Origin: Scleromatobacter humisilvae
Lineage (GTDB): Bacteria; Pseudomonadota; Gammaproteobacteria; Burkholderiales; Burkholderiaceae_C
Reading direction: 5' to 3'
DNA length: 64,000 nucleotides
NCBI RefSeq assembly: GCF_023231945.1
Contig: NZ_JAJLJH010000002.1
Coordinates: forward strand, 372,001-436,000
This document shows, in pieces, positions 48,101-55,886 of this stretch. Made by a program: the position numbers and the translations under genes. Positions within the stretch are counted from its first letter, which is position 1. Every line of letters starts with the position of its first letter. The notes below the pieces were generated by a model. That model did not search any database and was not told where the DNA came from. It worked only from the letters and a program-made list of their open reading frames with translations.

Positions 48101-48342
48101 CCGAGCGTCGGGCGGTAGGCGTCGTTGTAGAAGAAGTGGATGTCGTCGCCCCACCCCAGCCACATCTCGAAGCGCGAGGTGAGCAGCAGCCCCAGCGCCA
48201 CCTTCAGCGAACTGGCCCAACCCGATACCGGGCCCAGCGGCGTGGACGCCCAGTCGTGGGCGCGCATGAGGCGCGCCGTGTCGCTGTCGCCGATGAAGAC
48301 GTCGTCGTGCGCGCCGTGCGGCGACGTTGGATCGGAACTCAT
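45172..48342 (-). CDS. Hybrid sensor histidine kinase with two C-terminal receivers
   Basis: The 1056-residue soluble protein has, in order: an N-terminal PAS-like domain (about 20-165, WASTPLGPVSGWASSLK and LGWGDDIHFFYNDAY), a GAF-like region (about 180-345), a PAS domain (about 395-520), and a coiled linker. Next come HisKA with His557 in GGVAHDFNNLL and HATPase with NLGINARDAMP and GTGLGLSM. Two receivers follow (about 815-925 with LFTDVVMP, about 945-1055 with LVTDIGLPR). The ATG at 48342 is chosen, as upstream residues are non-homologous. Having no membrane segments, it senses a cytosolic signal. The second receiver ends at the gene's stop, in CTAG shared with chaA. Confidence 0.93.
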   Translation of the reverse strand: MSSDPTSPHGAHDDVFIGDSDTARLMRAHDWASTPLGPVSGWASSLKVALGLLLTSRFEMWLGWGDDIHFFYNDAYRPTLGSKHPQSLGQPIRLIYPEIWDDIKDRLHSVYHDGASTWDRALLLLINRRGFPEETYHTFSYSPLRGDSGRVEGIFCAVTEETERVISERRLASLGALATNLTGAEGEPEVLRAAARALGSNGRDLPFTVTYLFDADGAAHVAGMTNVPEGSELARRAVATRDALWDVGTIWRDAQAIEVDLVPQLGYPMGAWAIPPARAAIVPIVGQGSEHPVGALLVGLNPYRPGDADYLSYLGLLAGQLSSSLAGARVYDAERRRAQTLAEAVALREAAADALAQANLQLTSEVALRTQERDRMQRLFEQSPSFMALLAGREHRFEFANNAYLQLIGHREVVGLAVREALPEVEGQGFFELLDNCFDSATPFVGTNMKVQLQRARAAALEERFINLVYQPIVNADGAVEGLFVNGFDVTHQHRAESALQALNETLEQRVTLRTTELADALRKLQHESGEREAAQAALRQAQRMESLGQLTGGVAHDFNNLLQVISGNLQLLRREVAGNERAEKRVQSAIGGVTRGAKLASQLLAFGRRQPLEPKVLNIGRFIKGMDDMLRRALGEEIELETVISGGLWNALVDPGQIENAILNLGINARDAMPDGGKLTIEAGNAMLDDEYCRLHEDLQPGQYVMVGVTDTGSGIAPELLERVFEPFFSTKPEGKGTGLGLSMVYGFVKQSGGHVKIYSELGQGTTIRIYLPRVHQSEDALADETAAPVRGGSETVLVVEDDDEVRETAVGLLTDLGYRVLKAREAMGALSIIESGMPIDVLFTDVVMPGPLRSPELARKAKERLPGLAVLFTSGYTENAIVHGGRLDRGVELLSKPYTREALARKIRHVLANQAQQRVLVETSAPAPMPLPVARVGTVLLVEDDEFIRETLAELLGVSGHVVLQAHDAASALAALEARPVDVLVTDIGLPRVSGIDLARDAIARQPRLAVIFATGDPGAPARAGIEAAAVLVKPFSPEDLESAVANALNGERR

Positions 48343-48523
48343 GTGCCCCCTCGTGCACCGGCCGCCGCGGCAATCCGGTCGTTTGTTCGTCGATGGCCGC
48401 GCCTGCGCGCGGCCGAGCCGACGCGTGATGGCAATCGCCGTGCCCACGCGCGGGCGCCCGCGAGCGTGCAGCCGCGGCGGGTCATTCTGTCTCAGCGCCG
48501 CGGCGCGGCGCTGGAGTCGCCGG

Positions 48524-48865
48524 TCAGCGGCGCGCCCAGTAGCCCTCGCGCATGCGCCAGCCGTTGCCCTCGTGCACCCAGACGTGCGGCTCCCAGTAGT
48601 AGCCGCGGCGCGGCGCCATCCAGTGGCCCGCGACCCAGACGTGGCGGCCGTCGACCCAGTTCCAGTAGCCGTTCTCCCAGATGTAGCCCGCGTGCGGCGG
48701 GTCGCCCATCACCTCGACCTGGGCGACCGGCGGTGCGACGACCACGGTCTCGCCGATGAAATGCCCATGGCGCTGCGCGAAGGCCATCGGCGACGCGAGG
48801 CCCGCGGCGATCGCCACCGCGACGCAGCCGGCTCGAAGCAGGGATCCCGACGATGTCTTGTTCAT
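48524..48865 (-). CDS. Exported YXWGXW-repeat family protein
   Basis: The 113-residue product has a signal peptide ending AMAFAQ-like (MAFAQ at about residue 31). It then has aromatic repeats of the form Y-x-W-x-x-G-Y/H-W: GYIWENGYWNW, HVWVAGHWMA, YYWEPHVWV and MREGYWARR. This matches the YXWGXW repeat family of small envelope proteins of unknown role. The ATG at 48865 follows a GGAGA ribosome-binding site; the longer frame to 48913 lacks one. It is divergent from the glycoamylase gene and stands alone. Confidence 0.88.
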   Translation of the reverse strand: MNKTSSGSLLRAGCVAVAIAAGLASPMAFAQRHGHFIGETVVVAPPVAQVEVMGDPPHAGYIWENGYWNWVDGRHVWVAGHWMAPRRGYYWEPHVWVHEGNGWRMREGYWARR

Positions 48866-49040
48866 GAGGAAGTCTCCTTGTTGACGGTTCCGGGCGACGA
48901 CGCGTCCGCCCACCCGGCAGGGAGCAGGTTGGATGCCTGCGAACGGCCGCCTTCAGGGCTTGTTCAGGCCACGGGCACCCGTCTTGCCTCGGCCCTCCGA
49001 CACACTTGGCACGCGGTCCCGGATACGCTGGCCCGAACCC

Positions 49041-50393
49041 ATGAAGGTCGCCGCACTCACCCCTCCGTCGCCGCCCGAACTCCATCCGGAGCATGCCGAC
49101 GTCGACATCGCCAGCCTGATCGAACGCGCGCAGCACCACGCGTTCGACTTCTTCGAGTCGACCACCGATCCCGTCAGCGGCCTGGTGCTCGACTCGACGC
49201 AGCCGGACAGCCCGTGCAGCATCACCGGCGTCGGCATGGCGCTGACCGCCTACCCGATCGGCGTCGAACGCGGATGGATGACGCGCACCCAGGCCGTCGG
49301 CATCACGCTGCGCACGCTGCGCTTCTTCGCCGGGGCCGACATGTCGGGCTCGCCGCAGTCCACCGGACATCGCGGCTTCTACTTCCACTTCCTCGACATG
49401 CGCACCGGCACGCGCGCGTGGAAGAGCGAGCTCTCGAGCATCGACACGTCCTTCCTGATCGCGGGCGTCATCGCCGCGGCGAGCTACTTCGACCGCGACA
49501 CCGCGCAAGAGGCCGAGATCCGCGCCACCGCGAAGCTGCTGGTGGATCGCGTCGAGTGGGACTGGATGCGCAACTGCGACGGCGCGATCTGCCACGGCTG
49601 GAAGCCCGAGCGCGGCTTCCTGCGCTACCACTGGCGCGGCTACAGCGAGGGCCTGCTGATGATGGCGCTGGCGCTCGGCTCCGAACATCACGCGGTGCCC
49701 GTGTCCACCTGGGACGAGTGGCTCACCGGCTACCGCTGGCGCCGGATCTACGGCCACGAGCACCTCGCCGCCGGCCCGCTGTTCATCCACCAGTACTCGC
49801 ACATGTGGATCGACTTCCGCGGCATCCAGGACGCCACCATGCGCGAGCGCGGCATCGACTACTTCGAGAACAGCCGCCGCGCGACGCTCGTGCAGCGCGA
49901 GTACGCGATCCGCAACCCCAAGCACTTCAAGGACTACTGCCAGAACTGCTGGGGCCTGACGGCCTGCGACGGTCCGGGGCCGCGCGAGATCATCGACGAC
50001 GGCCGCAAGCGCAAGCTGCTCGCCTACGCCGCGCGCGGCGCGCCGTTCGGGCCCGACGACGGGACCGTCGCGCCGTGGGCCTCGGTCGCCTCGCTGCCCT
50101 TCGCGCCCGACGTCGTCATCCCGACGATGCAGCACATCGCGCGCATGGTGCGCAAGCATCCGAACTACACGCCCGGCAGTTCGTTCAACCCGACCCTGCG
50201 GGACGGCCACCACGCGCCGGGCTGGGTCTCGCCGTGGCGATTCGCGCTCAACAGCGGCCCGGTGATGCTGATGATCGAGAACTACCGCAGCGGGCTGCCT
50301 TGGGAGCTGATGAAGCGCAGCGCCACGATCCGGCGCGGACTCGAACGCGCGGACTTCCGCGGCGGGTGGCTGGCGGCGCAGCCCGACACCTGA
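49041..50393 (+). CDS. Glycoamylase-family (PF10091-type) protein, apparently cytosolic
   Basis: The 450-residue protein has the (alpha/alpha)6-barrel pattern of the putative glucoamylase family. HHAFDFFESTTDPVSGLVLDST is near the start. RGFYFHFLDMRTGTRAWKSELSSIDTSFLIAG has the acidic residues of the active site, and RGYSEGLLMMALALGS and HQYSHMWIDFRGI follow. Members characterised so far act on beta-1,2-glucans or related glycans and are usually exported. I see no signal peptide from ATG 49041, so either the start is wrong or the enzyme is intracellular. Its stop is one base from the stop of the convergent FAD monooxygenase. Confidence 0.85.
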   Translation: MKVAALTPPSPPELHPEHADVDIASLIERAQHHAFDFFESTTDPVSGLVLDSTQPDSPCSITGVGMALTAYPIGVERGWMTRTQAVGITLRTLRFFAGADMSGSPQSTGHRGFYFHFLDMRTGTRAWKSELSSIDTSFLIAGVIAAASYFDRDTAQEAEIRATAKLLVDRVEWDWMRNCDGAICHGWKPERGFLRYHWRGYSEGLLMMALALGSEHHAVPVSTWDEWLTGYRWRRIYGHEHLAAGPLFIHQYSHMWIDFRGIQDATMRERGIDYFENSRRATLVQREYAIRNPKHFKDYCQNCWGLTACDGPGPREIIDDGRKRKLLAYAARGAPFGPDDGTVAPWASVASLPFAPDVVIPTMQHIARMVRKHPNYTPGSSFNPTLRDGHHAPGWVSPWRFALNSGPVMLMIENYRSGLPWELMKRSATIRRGLERADFRGGWLAAQPDT

Positions 50394-50394
50394 C

Positions 50395-51591
50395 TCAGCG
50401 CACGTGCTCCGGCCGGACGCCCACGCCGATGAACCACGCCGGGATGCGGCGCAGCAGCGGGACGCGGTCGACCAGGCGCAGGAACCACGGCATGCGCACC
50501 GGCTTGTCGGCCGCGAGGATGGGGGCGATCAGCCGATCCTGCATCGTGAGCTGCATGCGCTGCACCACGCGCACCGGCCATTCGCGGCGGCGCTGCACCC
50601 GCTGCAGCGCGGCGAGGTCGAGCTCGTGGTCGCGCAGCGGGCCGGCCAGCAGGCGTGCGGCCGCGACGCCGTCCTGCACCGCCAGGTTGATGCCGACGCC
50701 GCCGATCGGCGACATCGCGTGCGCCGCATCGCCGATGCACAGCAGGCCCGGCCTGGCCCACTCGCGCAGGCGGTCCACCGTCACCGACAACAACTTGACC
50801 TGCGCGTCCCAGTCCACGAGTTCCCTGACGCGATCGCCCAGCCACGGCGACAGCCCCAGCAGCGTCTCGTGCAGCGCGCCCAGGCCTCGGCTGCGCCAGG
50901 CCTCGGCCGAGCCCTTGGGGATCAGCAACGCGCATTGCCAGTAGTCGCCGCGCGCGATCATCACGAGCATGCGGCCGGCGTCGATCTGGCCGAACAGGTC
51001 GGGCGGATCGTCAGGCTGGCGCGAGACGCGCAGCCACAGCACGTCCATCGGCGCGCCGAAGTCCTGCGGCTGCAGGCCGGCCAGCCGGCGGATCGTCGAG
51101 TGGCGGCCGTCGGCGCCGACCACCAGCGCGGCGCGCACCTCGAGGTCGCCGTCGGGCGTCTTCGCGACGAGCCCGGCGACGCGCCCGCTCTCGGTGACCA
51201 GCTCCCGCGCCTCGGCCTGCATCACCAGGTGGAAGCGCGGCAGCTTGCGGGCGTGCTCGGCCAGGAAGTCGAGGAAATCCCACTGCGGCATCATCATCAG
51301 GAACTTGCAGTGCGCGGGCACGTGGCGGAAGTCGCCGATCTGCGCCTGCTCGCGGCCGACGCGCACCGCCACCTGGTGCAGCTTGTCGTGCGGGCGGCGC
51401 AGGAACTCCTCCAGCAGGCCGAGCTCGTGCATCACGTCCAGCGTCGACGGGTGGATCGTGTCGCCGCGGAAGTCGCGCAGGAAATCGGCGTGCTTCTCGA
51501 GCACGACGACATCCACGCCCGCGCGGGCGAGCAGGAAGCCCATCATCATCCCGGCCGGGCCGCCGCCGGCGATGACGCAATCCGTTTTCAT
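50395..51591 (-). CDS. FAD-dependent monooxygenase (UbiH/PHBH fold)
   Basis: The 398-residue protein has the FAD fingerprint VIAGGGPAGMMMGFLLARAG at the N-terminus, VVLEKH at the end of strand 2, and VGADGRHSTIRRL (DG motif). GLLCIGDAAHAMSPIGGVGINLAVQD is the second FAD motif. It belongs to the aromatic-ring hydroxylase class; the substrate may be aromatic or a quinone precursor but cannot be deduced. ATG 51591 begins at the Rossmann strand; the longer frame to 51708 would add a non-homologous leader. It is divergent from the pal gene with a 204-base intergenic region. Confidence 0.9.
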   Translation of the reverse strand: MKTDCVIAGGGPAGMMMGFLLARAGVDVVVLEKHADFLRDFRGDTIHPSTLDVMHELGLLEEFLRRPHDKLHQVAVRVGREQAQIGDFRHVPAHCKFLMMMPQWDFLDFLAEHARKLPRFHLVMQAEARELVTESGRVAGLVAKTPDGDLEVRAALVVGADGRHSTIRRLAGLQPQDFGAPMDVLWLRVSRQPDDPPDLFGQIDAGRMLVMIARGDYWQCALLIPKGSAEAWRSRGLGALHETLLGLSPWLGDRVRELVDWDAQVKLLSVTVDRLREWARPGLLCIGDAAHAMSPIGGVGINLAVQDGVAAARLLAGPLRDHELDLAALQRVQRRREWPVRVVQRMQLTMQDRLIAPILAADKPVRMPWFLRLVDRVPLLRRIPAWFIGVGVRPEHVR

Positions 51592-51795
51592 TCTGTTCAC
51601 GGAACAAATCCTGGTGGGCTGCCTCCAATCTCGCAGGCAGGGTCGACAAGCGGCAGGCAATGGCCGCACCCGATGCGCGGCGGACGCCGGATTGCATGCG
51701 ATCTGCAAGCTCCGCGCAAGACCCTAGTAACATTTGTGCAAATACATCTGCTATCGTCGAGCTGTCATCGTCAACCGCCTTCCGGCCCAACTGCC

Positions 51796-52350
51796 ATGAA
51801 CCTCGACGCCCTGTCCACCGCCTTCACCCGCGTCGCCGCCCTCGGCGCCGCGCTCGCGCTCGCCGCCTGCGCCAGCAAGCCGATCGCCCCGCCAGCGCCC
51901 GCCCCCATGGCAGCAGCCGCCCCGGCGCCGGTCGCCGCCGCGCCGGCGCCCGTGGCCGCGCCGCCGGCCGTGGCCACCGCGCTGCCGGCGTATCTGGATC
52001 CGAACAGCCCGATCTCGCAGCAGCGCAGCGTGTACTTCGCGTTCGACGACGCGGCCTTCCGCGCGCAGGACAAGTCCGTCATCGAACTGCAGGGCCGCTA
52101 CCTGGCGCAGCACCCCGAGCTGCACGTGCAGGTGGCCGGCAACACCGATGAGCGCGGCGGCAGCGAATACAACCTGGCCCTCGGCCAGCGTCGCGCGCAG
52201 TCGGTCAAGAACGCGCTGGACGTGCTGGGCGTGAAGGACTCGCAGGTCGAGGCCGTCAGCTACGGCAAGGAGAAGCCCAAGGCCGAGGGCCACGACGAGG
52301 CCGCCTGGCAGCAGAACCGCCGTGCGGACATCGTGTACCCGGCGTCGTAA
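51796..52350 (+). CDS. pal: OmpA/Pal-like peptidoglycan-associated lipoprotein
   Basis: The 184-residue product has a lipoprotein signal with LAAC (Cys at about residue 25), a Pro/Ala-rich linker (about 28-66), then the OmpA-like peptidoglycan-binding domain. Its motifs are VYFAFDDAAF, VAGNTDERGGSEYNLALGQRRAQSV and the Asp/Arg pair that hold meso-diaminopimelate. Pal normally closes the tol-pal operon, but no tol gene is in this window, so this is either a stand-alone Pal paralogue or a relocated pal. Two intrinsic terminators follow it. Symbol is given by similarity only. Confidence 0.85.
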   Translation: MNLDALSTAFTRVAALGAALALAACASKPIAPPAPAPMAAAAPAPVAAAPAPVAAPPAVATALPAYLDPNSPISQQRSVYFAFDDAAFRAQDKSVIELQGRYLAQHPELHVQVAGNTDERGGSEYNLALGQRRAQSVKNALDVLGVKDSQVEAVSYGKEKPKAEGHDEAAWQQNRRADIVYPAS

Positions 52351-52362
52351 GGAGTGTGTGTC

Positions 52363-52389
52363 GACCGGCGTGTGGTGCGCCGGTCGTTT
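52363..52389 (+). terminator. First intrinsic terminator after pal
   Basis: GACCGGCG (52363-52370) and CGCCGGTC (52378-52385) form a perfect eight-base stem with a seven-base loop, followed by GTTTTC. It starts 12 bases after the pal stop. Confidence 0.7.
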
Positions 52390-52416
52390 TCGGGAGCGCT
52401 GGGTTCATCTCAGCTT

Positions 52417-52445
52417 CGGACGCCTTCAGGGGCGTCCGCTTTTTT
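52417..52445 (+). terminator. Second intrinsic terminator after pal
   Basis: CGGACGCC (52417-52424) and GGCGTCCG (52431-52438) are perfect arms with a six-base loop, followed by C and six T. Two terminators in tandem suggest strong transcription of pal. Confidence 0.8.
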
Positions 52446-52529
52446 GGGCGTGACATTCTTGTCGTGACCGTCGCGCGTACCGCGAACGGGTGACGGGCCA
52501 CGGCCGGGTCGCCACTTATCATTTGCCGC

Positions 52530-53042
52530 ATGGTCAATCGCCTCAAGCCGGTGCCCGACACCGGCGCCCTGCCCGCCGACGCCGAAGACGCCGCCATCTC
52601 GGTGCTGCGGCAATTCAGGCAGGTGTTCAACGCCGTCAAGTCGCACTTCCAGCAAGTGGAGAAGACGGTGGGCATGGGCGGCGCGCAGGTCTGGGCGCTG
52701 AGCCTCGTGCGCGACCACCCGGGCATCGGCGTGGGCGCGCTGGCCAAGGCGATGTCCATCCACCAGTCCACCGCGAGCAACCTGGTGCGCACGTTGATCG
52801 ACCGCGAGATGGTCGTGGGCGTCAAGCAGGGTGCGGATCGCCGCGCCGTGCAACTGAACCTGCTGCCCGCCGGAGCCAAGGTGCTCAAGAACGCGCCCGG
52901 GCCCTTCGCCGGGCTGCTGCCCGACGCGCTCAAGTCGCTGCCGCCGGCGACGCTGGCGCGCCTGAACGCGGACCTCGCGCAGCTGATCGTGGCGATCGCG
53001 GCCGACGAGTCCGGCGCGTCGATCCCGCTGTCCGACATCTAG
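52530..53042 (+). CDS. MarR-family transcriptional regulator
   Basis: The 170-residue protein has a winged helix-turn-helix of MarR type: VWALSLVRDHPGIGVGALAKAMSIHQSTASNLVRTLIDREMV with recognition helix, and the wing GADRRAVQLNLLPAG (D-x-R-signature). The N-terminal 40 residues provide a dimerisation helix. No transporter or enzyme is encoded next to it, so targets are unknown. A GGCCGC/GCGGCC hairpin (53042-53058) immediately after the stop separates it from the convergent small gene. Confidence 0.93.
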   Translation: MVNRLKPVPDTGALPADAEDAAISVLRQFRQVFNAVKSHFQQVEKTVGMGGAQVWALSLVRDHPGIGVGALAKAMSIHQSTASNLVRTLIDREMVVGVKQGADRRAVQLNLLPAGAKVLKNAPGPFAGLLPDALKSLPPATLARLNADLAQLIVAIAADESGASIPLSDI

Positions 53043-53103
53043 GCCGCATCACGCGGCCGGGCCGGACGTCCGACGCCCGTGGCCGGGCGCGGCGCCTCGC
53101 AGA

Positions 53104-53337
53104 TTACGCGAGGTCGGCGTTCAGCGCCTCGAGGACGTCGTCCTCGACCGCGGCGTCGATCTCGTTGTCGAACTCGGCCAGTTCCTTCGCGCCGACCTTC
53201 GGGATCAGCGGGCGATCCAGCGGGCGGTAGACCTTGCGGTTCAGGCGGTTCAGGCGCTCCGAGCGCTCGACGGCCAGCAGGATCGTCTCCGGATTGGTCA
53301 TCATGACGAACGGGTTCGAGAGGGTCGTGGATTGCAT
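53104..53337 (-). CDS. Small hypothetical protein
   Basis: The 77-residue protein has an AGGAG ribosome-binding site seven bases before the ATG. It has a hydrophobic N-terminal patch (NPFVMMTNPETILLAV), a basic middle (ERLNRLNRKVYRPLDRPLIP) and an acidic C-terminal helix (EFDNEIDAAVEDDVLEALNADL). It has no signal peptide or membrane helix. It stands alone, convergent with the MarR gene. The 260 bases upstream on this strand hold nothing else I can support. I do not recognise the family, but codon use and the ribosome-binding site argue that it is a real gene. Confidence 0.7.
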   Translation of the reverse strand: MQSTTLSNPFVMMTNPETILLAVERSERLNRLNRKVYRPLDRPLIPKVGAKELAEFDNEIDAAVEDDVLEALNADLA

Positions 53338-53596
53338 GAGGTGCTCCTGGGTGTTGCGTGGAGGAGGCTGCGAAGCGGCCTCTGTCCATGGAATGAACTG
53401 TAGAACCCGGCCCCTCGAATCTGTAGTCGGGCCCGCGCCAGACCGCGTGTCGGCGTACTTCCTACAAGAGCGTCCGCAGTCGAGGGGCGAATCTCGTGCT
53501 TTTCGGACCTTCGCGCCTCGTGCGAGGCGTCAGGAGTTCTTGATGCCCGGTTCGCTATATTCCGGGGCAGACCCATGAGCACCCAGGAGTCTTTTC

Positions 53597-53698
53597 ATGA
53601 CCATGCGCCTCGCTCGCGCCCCGTTCCCCCTCGCCGCCCTGCTCGCCGCCGGGCCGTCGGCCCGCGCGTTCGCGCGCGTGACGCGGCGCGCGCGATGA
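53597..53698 (+). CDS. Short leader ORF overlapping GNAT start
   Basis: The 33-residue frame has an excellent ribosome-binding site (AGGAG, seven bases upstream of ATG 53597). It reads like a signal peptide (MTMRLARAPFPLAALLAAG) followed by an Arg-rich end. It stops at TGA 53696-53698, overlapping the GNAT ATG as ATGA. It could be a coupled leader peptide for the acetyltransferase or the remnant of a secreted protein. There is no homology to support it. Confidence 0.35.
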   Translation: MTMRLARAPFPLAALLAAGPSARAFARVTRRAR

Positions 53699-54264
53699 GC
53701 ACGCTCGAGACCGCGCGCCTGCGCCTGGAGCCCCTCCGCGACGAGCATCTCGACGGCCTGCATGCGCTGAACTCCGATCCGGAGGTCATGCGCTACATCT
53801 CCGGCGAGCCCGAGACGCGCGAGCAGACGCTCGCCGTCATCGCGCGCGTCAAGGCGCGCTGGCTCGAGGTCGGCTACTCGTGGTGGGCGTTCGTCGAACG
53901 CGACTCCGGTGAAATCGTCGGCGCCGGCTGCCTGCAGAACCTGCGGCGCGAGGCGACGCCGCTGCCCGACCCGGCCTGCCCGCTGGAGATCGGCTGGCGG
54001 CTGCGGCGCGACGCCCAAGGCCGCGGCTATGCCAGCGAGGCCGCCGTCGCCATCTGCGACTTCGCGTTCGACGCGCGGCACGCCGACGAACTGCTGGCGG
54101 TCTGCCATCCGGACAACGTCGCCTCGGCCAAGGTCATGCAGCGCATCGGCATGCAGCCACAAGGGCTCCAGCATTGGTACGGCAAGGAGGTGACGACCTA
54201 CCGAATCGACGCGGCGACCTGGCACGCCAACGCCGCCACCCGGTCCGCAAGGCCCGCGCGCTGA
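53695..54264 (+). CDS. GNAT-family N-acetyltransferase (RimJ-like)
   Basis: The 189-residue protein is a GNAT acetyltransferase of the RimJ/RimL type: TARLRLEPLRDEHLDGLHAL at the start, then EIGWRLRRDAQGRGYASEAAVAI with the acetyl-CoA loop (R-x-x-Q-G-R-G-Y/A), and VCHPDNVASAKVMQRIGMQPQ. It would acetylate an amino group on a protein N-terminus or a small molecule. ATG 53695 is preferred because homology starts there; the longer frame from 53575 is not supported. It may be translationally coupled to a short leader ORF. Confidence 0.9.
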   Translation: MSTLETARLRLEPLRDEHLDGLHALNSDPEVMRYISGEPETREQTLAVIARVKARWLEVGYSWWAFVERDSGEIVGAGCLQNLRREATPLPDPACPLEIGWRLRRDAQGRGYASEAAVAICDFAFDARHADELLAVCHPDNVASAKVMQRIGMQPQGLQHWYGKEVTTYRIDAATWHANAATRSARPAR

Positions 54265-54316
54265 GCGCGTGGGGCCGGCAGGCCCGGCAGCAGCACGCTG
54301 GCCAGGACGACGATGG

Positions 54317-54967
54317 CTACTTCGCGACGGCGCCCGGCTTCAGGCGCGCCGCGAGTCGATCGCGCCCCGCGCTGGCCGCGAACGCCGACGCGTCCATGCC
54401 GAGGTCGTTCTTCGCCGTGCGATCCGCGCCCGCCGCGAGCAGCGCGTCGACGGCCTCCTCGTTGCCATAGCGCGCGGCCATCATCAGCGGCGTGGAACCG
54501 TTGGGCGAGCGCGCCTCGATCGGCGCGCCTTTGGACAGCAGCAGCCTGACGATCGCCGCGCTGCCGCCGGTGGCCGCGTAGTGCAGCGGCGACCAGCCGT
54601 CCTTGCGCACCGCCGCGCCGTGCGCGACGAGCGCGGTGGCCGAGTCGACCTCGGCCTTCAGCGCGGCCATCATCAGCGGGGTCTCGCCGGCCTGGTTGCG
54701 GATGTCGATCTGGATGCCCTTGGCGTCCATCAGCACGCGGGCGACCTTGGGCGACTCCATCTGCAGCGCGAGGATCAACGCGGGCTTGCCGTGTTCGTCG
54801 AGCGCGTTCGGATCGAAGCCCTTCGCCAGCGCGCGCGAGACGCCGTCGGCGTTGTCGGTGTTGACGGCACGGAAGAAGCTGACGCTGTCGTCATCAGCCG
54901 CGAGGGCGCTGCAGGCGCACAGCGTGGCGGCGAGGACGACGCCCAGGGCGCGGAAACGGGTTGGCAT
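54317..54967 (-). CDS. Exported ankyrin-repeat protein
   Basis: The 216-residue product has a signal peptide (about residues 1-23, ending SALAADD). It then has four to five ankyrin repeats of the form G-x-TPLMxAA...G-AD: GKPALILALQMES, GETPLMMAALKAEV, GWSPLHYAATGGSAAIVRLLLSKGAPI, and GSTPLMMAARYGNEEAVDALLAAGADR. Ankyrin repeats mediate protein contacts. It follows tatD by 45 bases on the same strand, the usual order pilZ-tatD-ankyrin in many Burkholderiales. The binding partner is unknown. Confidence 0.92.
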   Translation of the reverse strand: MPTRFRALGVVLAATLCACSALAADDDSVSFFRAVNTDNADGVSRALAKGFDPNALDEHGKPALILALQMESPKVARVLMDAKGIQIDIRNQAGETPLMMAALKAEVDSATALVAHGAAVRKDGWSPLHYAATGGSAAIVRLLLSKGAPIEARSPNGSTPLMMAARYGNEEAVDALLAAGADRTAKNDLGMDASAFAASAGRDRLAARLKPGAVAK

Positions 54968-55012
54968 GGCGTGAAGTCTCGGGTGAGTGGCGCGGCGTGG
55001 CCGGGGATGGGC

Positions 55013-55825
55013 TCAGACTGGCTCGGGGACTGTCACACGGAAAAGTTGCTCGAAGTTTGCGCGGGTGGCGTCGGCGACCTCGGCGCTGGAAATGCCTTTC
55101 AGTTCGGCGATCAGGTGCGCGACGTGCGGCACCCAGGCCGGCGTGTTGACCTTGCCGCGGTGCGGCACGGGCGCCAGGTAGGGGCTGTCGGTCTCGATCA
55201 GGCAGCGATCGAGGGGCACGAAGCGCGCGACCTCGCGCAGTTCGGCCGCCGTCTTGAAGGTGAGGATGCCGGAAAACGAGATGTGGAAGCCGAGATCCAG
55301 CGCCGCGCGCGCGACGTCCATCGATTCGGTGAAGCAGTGGAACACGCCGCGCGGCGCCGGGCCGGCGCCCTCGCCCGGGTTCGCGCCTTCTTCGCGCAGC
55401 ACGGCCAGCGTGTCTGCGCTCGCCTGGCGGGTGTGGATGATCAGCGGCAGGTCGAGCCGGCGGCCGGCGCGGATGTGCACGCGAAAGCGCTCGCGCTGCC
55501 ATTCCATGTCGGCGATCGTGCGGCCTTCGAGGCGGAAGTAGTCGAGCCCGGTCTCGCCGATCGCGATCACGCGCGGGCGCGCGGCGCGTTCGCACAGCCA
55601 CGCGACGTCGGGCTCCTGCATCGCCTCGGTGTCGGGATGCACGCCGACGCTGGCCCAGAGGTTGTCGTGCGCCGCGGCCAGCGCGTGCACGGACTCGAAC
55701 TCCTCCATGCTGGTGCAGATGCACAGCGCGCCGCCGACGTCGGCGGCACGCATGTCGGCGAGGATCGCATCCAGGCGCGAGTTCAGCTCGGGGAACGCGA
55801 GGTGGCAGTGGGAGTCGACGTACAT
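55013..55825 (-). CDS. tatD: TatD-family metal-dependent hydrolase/DNase
   Basis: The 270-residue protein begins with the TatD metal site DSHCHLAF (HxH). It has GVHPDTEAM, AIGETGLDYFRLEG with the bridging Glu, PLIIHTRQA, FHCFTES and ETDSPYLAPVPHRGK with the Asp ligand. This full set predicts an active two-metal phosphoesterase. TatD enzymes have 3'-5' exonuclease activity in DNA repair or degradation. The ATG at 55825 is chosen so that HxH lies at the N-terminus. It lies 61 bases downstream of pilZ. Confidence 0.95.
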   Translation of the reverse strand: MYVDSHCHLAFPELNSRLDAILADMRAADVGGALCICTSMEEFESVHALAAAHDNLWASVGVHPDTEAMQEPDVAWLCERAARPRVIAIGETGLDYFRLEGRTIADMEWQRERFRVHIRAGRRLDLPLIIHTRQASADTLAVLREEGANPGEGAGPAPRGVFHCFTESMDVARAALDLGFHISFSGILTFKTAAELREVARFVPLDRCLIETDSPYLAPVPHRGKVNTPAWVPHVAHLIAELKGISSAEVADATRANFEQLFRVTVPEPV

Positions 55826-55886
55826 GGTCACAGGGGGCCGCGCGCGCACGCGCGTGACGCGCCCGCGCGGGCGGCCGGGGGAAACG

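Noticed and set aside
44086-48759. Open plus-strand frame of more than 1500 codons across chaA and the hybrid kinase
   Set aside because: No domain pattern; it runs through chaA in another frame and antisense to the kinase. Composition artefact.
53338-53596. Gap between the 77-residue gene and the leader ORF, with TATATT near 53558
   Set aside because: No matching -35 at a proper distance and no tRNA-like fold despite a TCGAATC string; nothing supported beyond possible promoter sequence.
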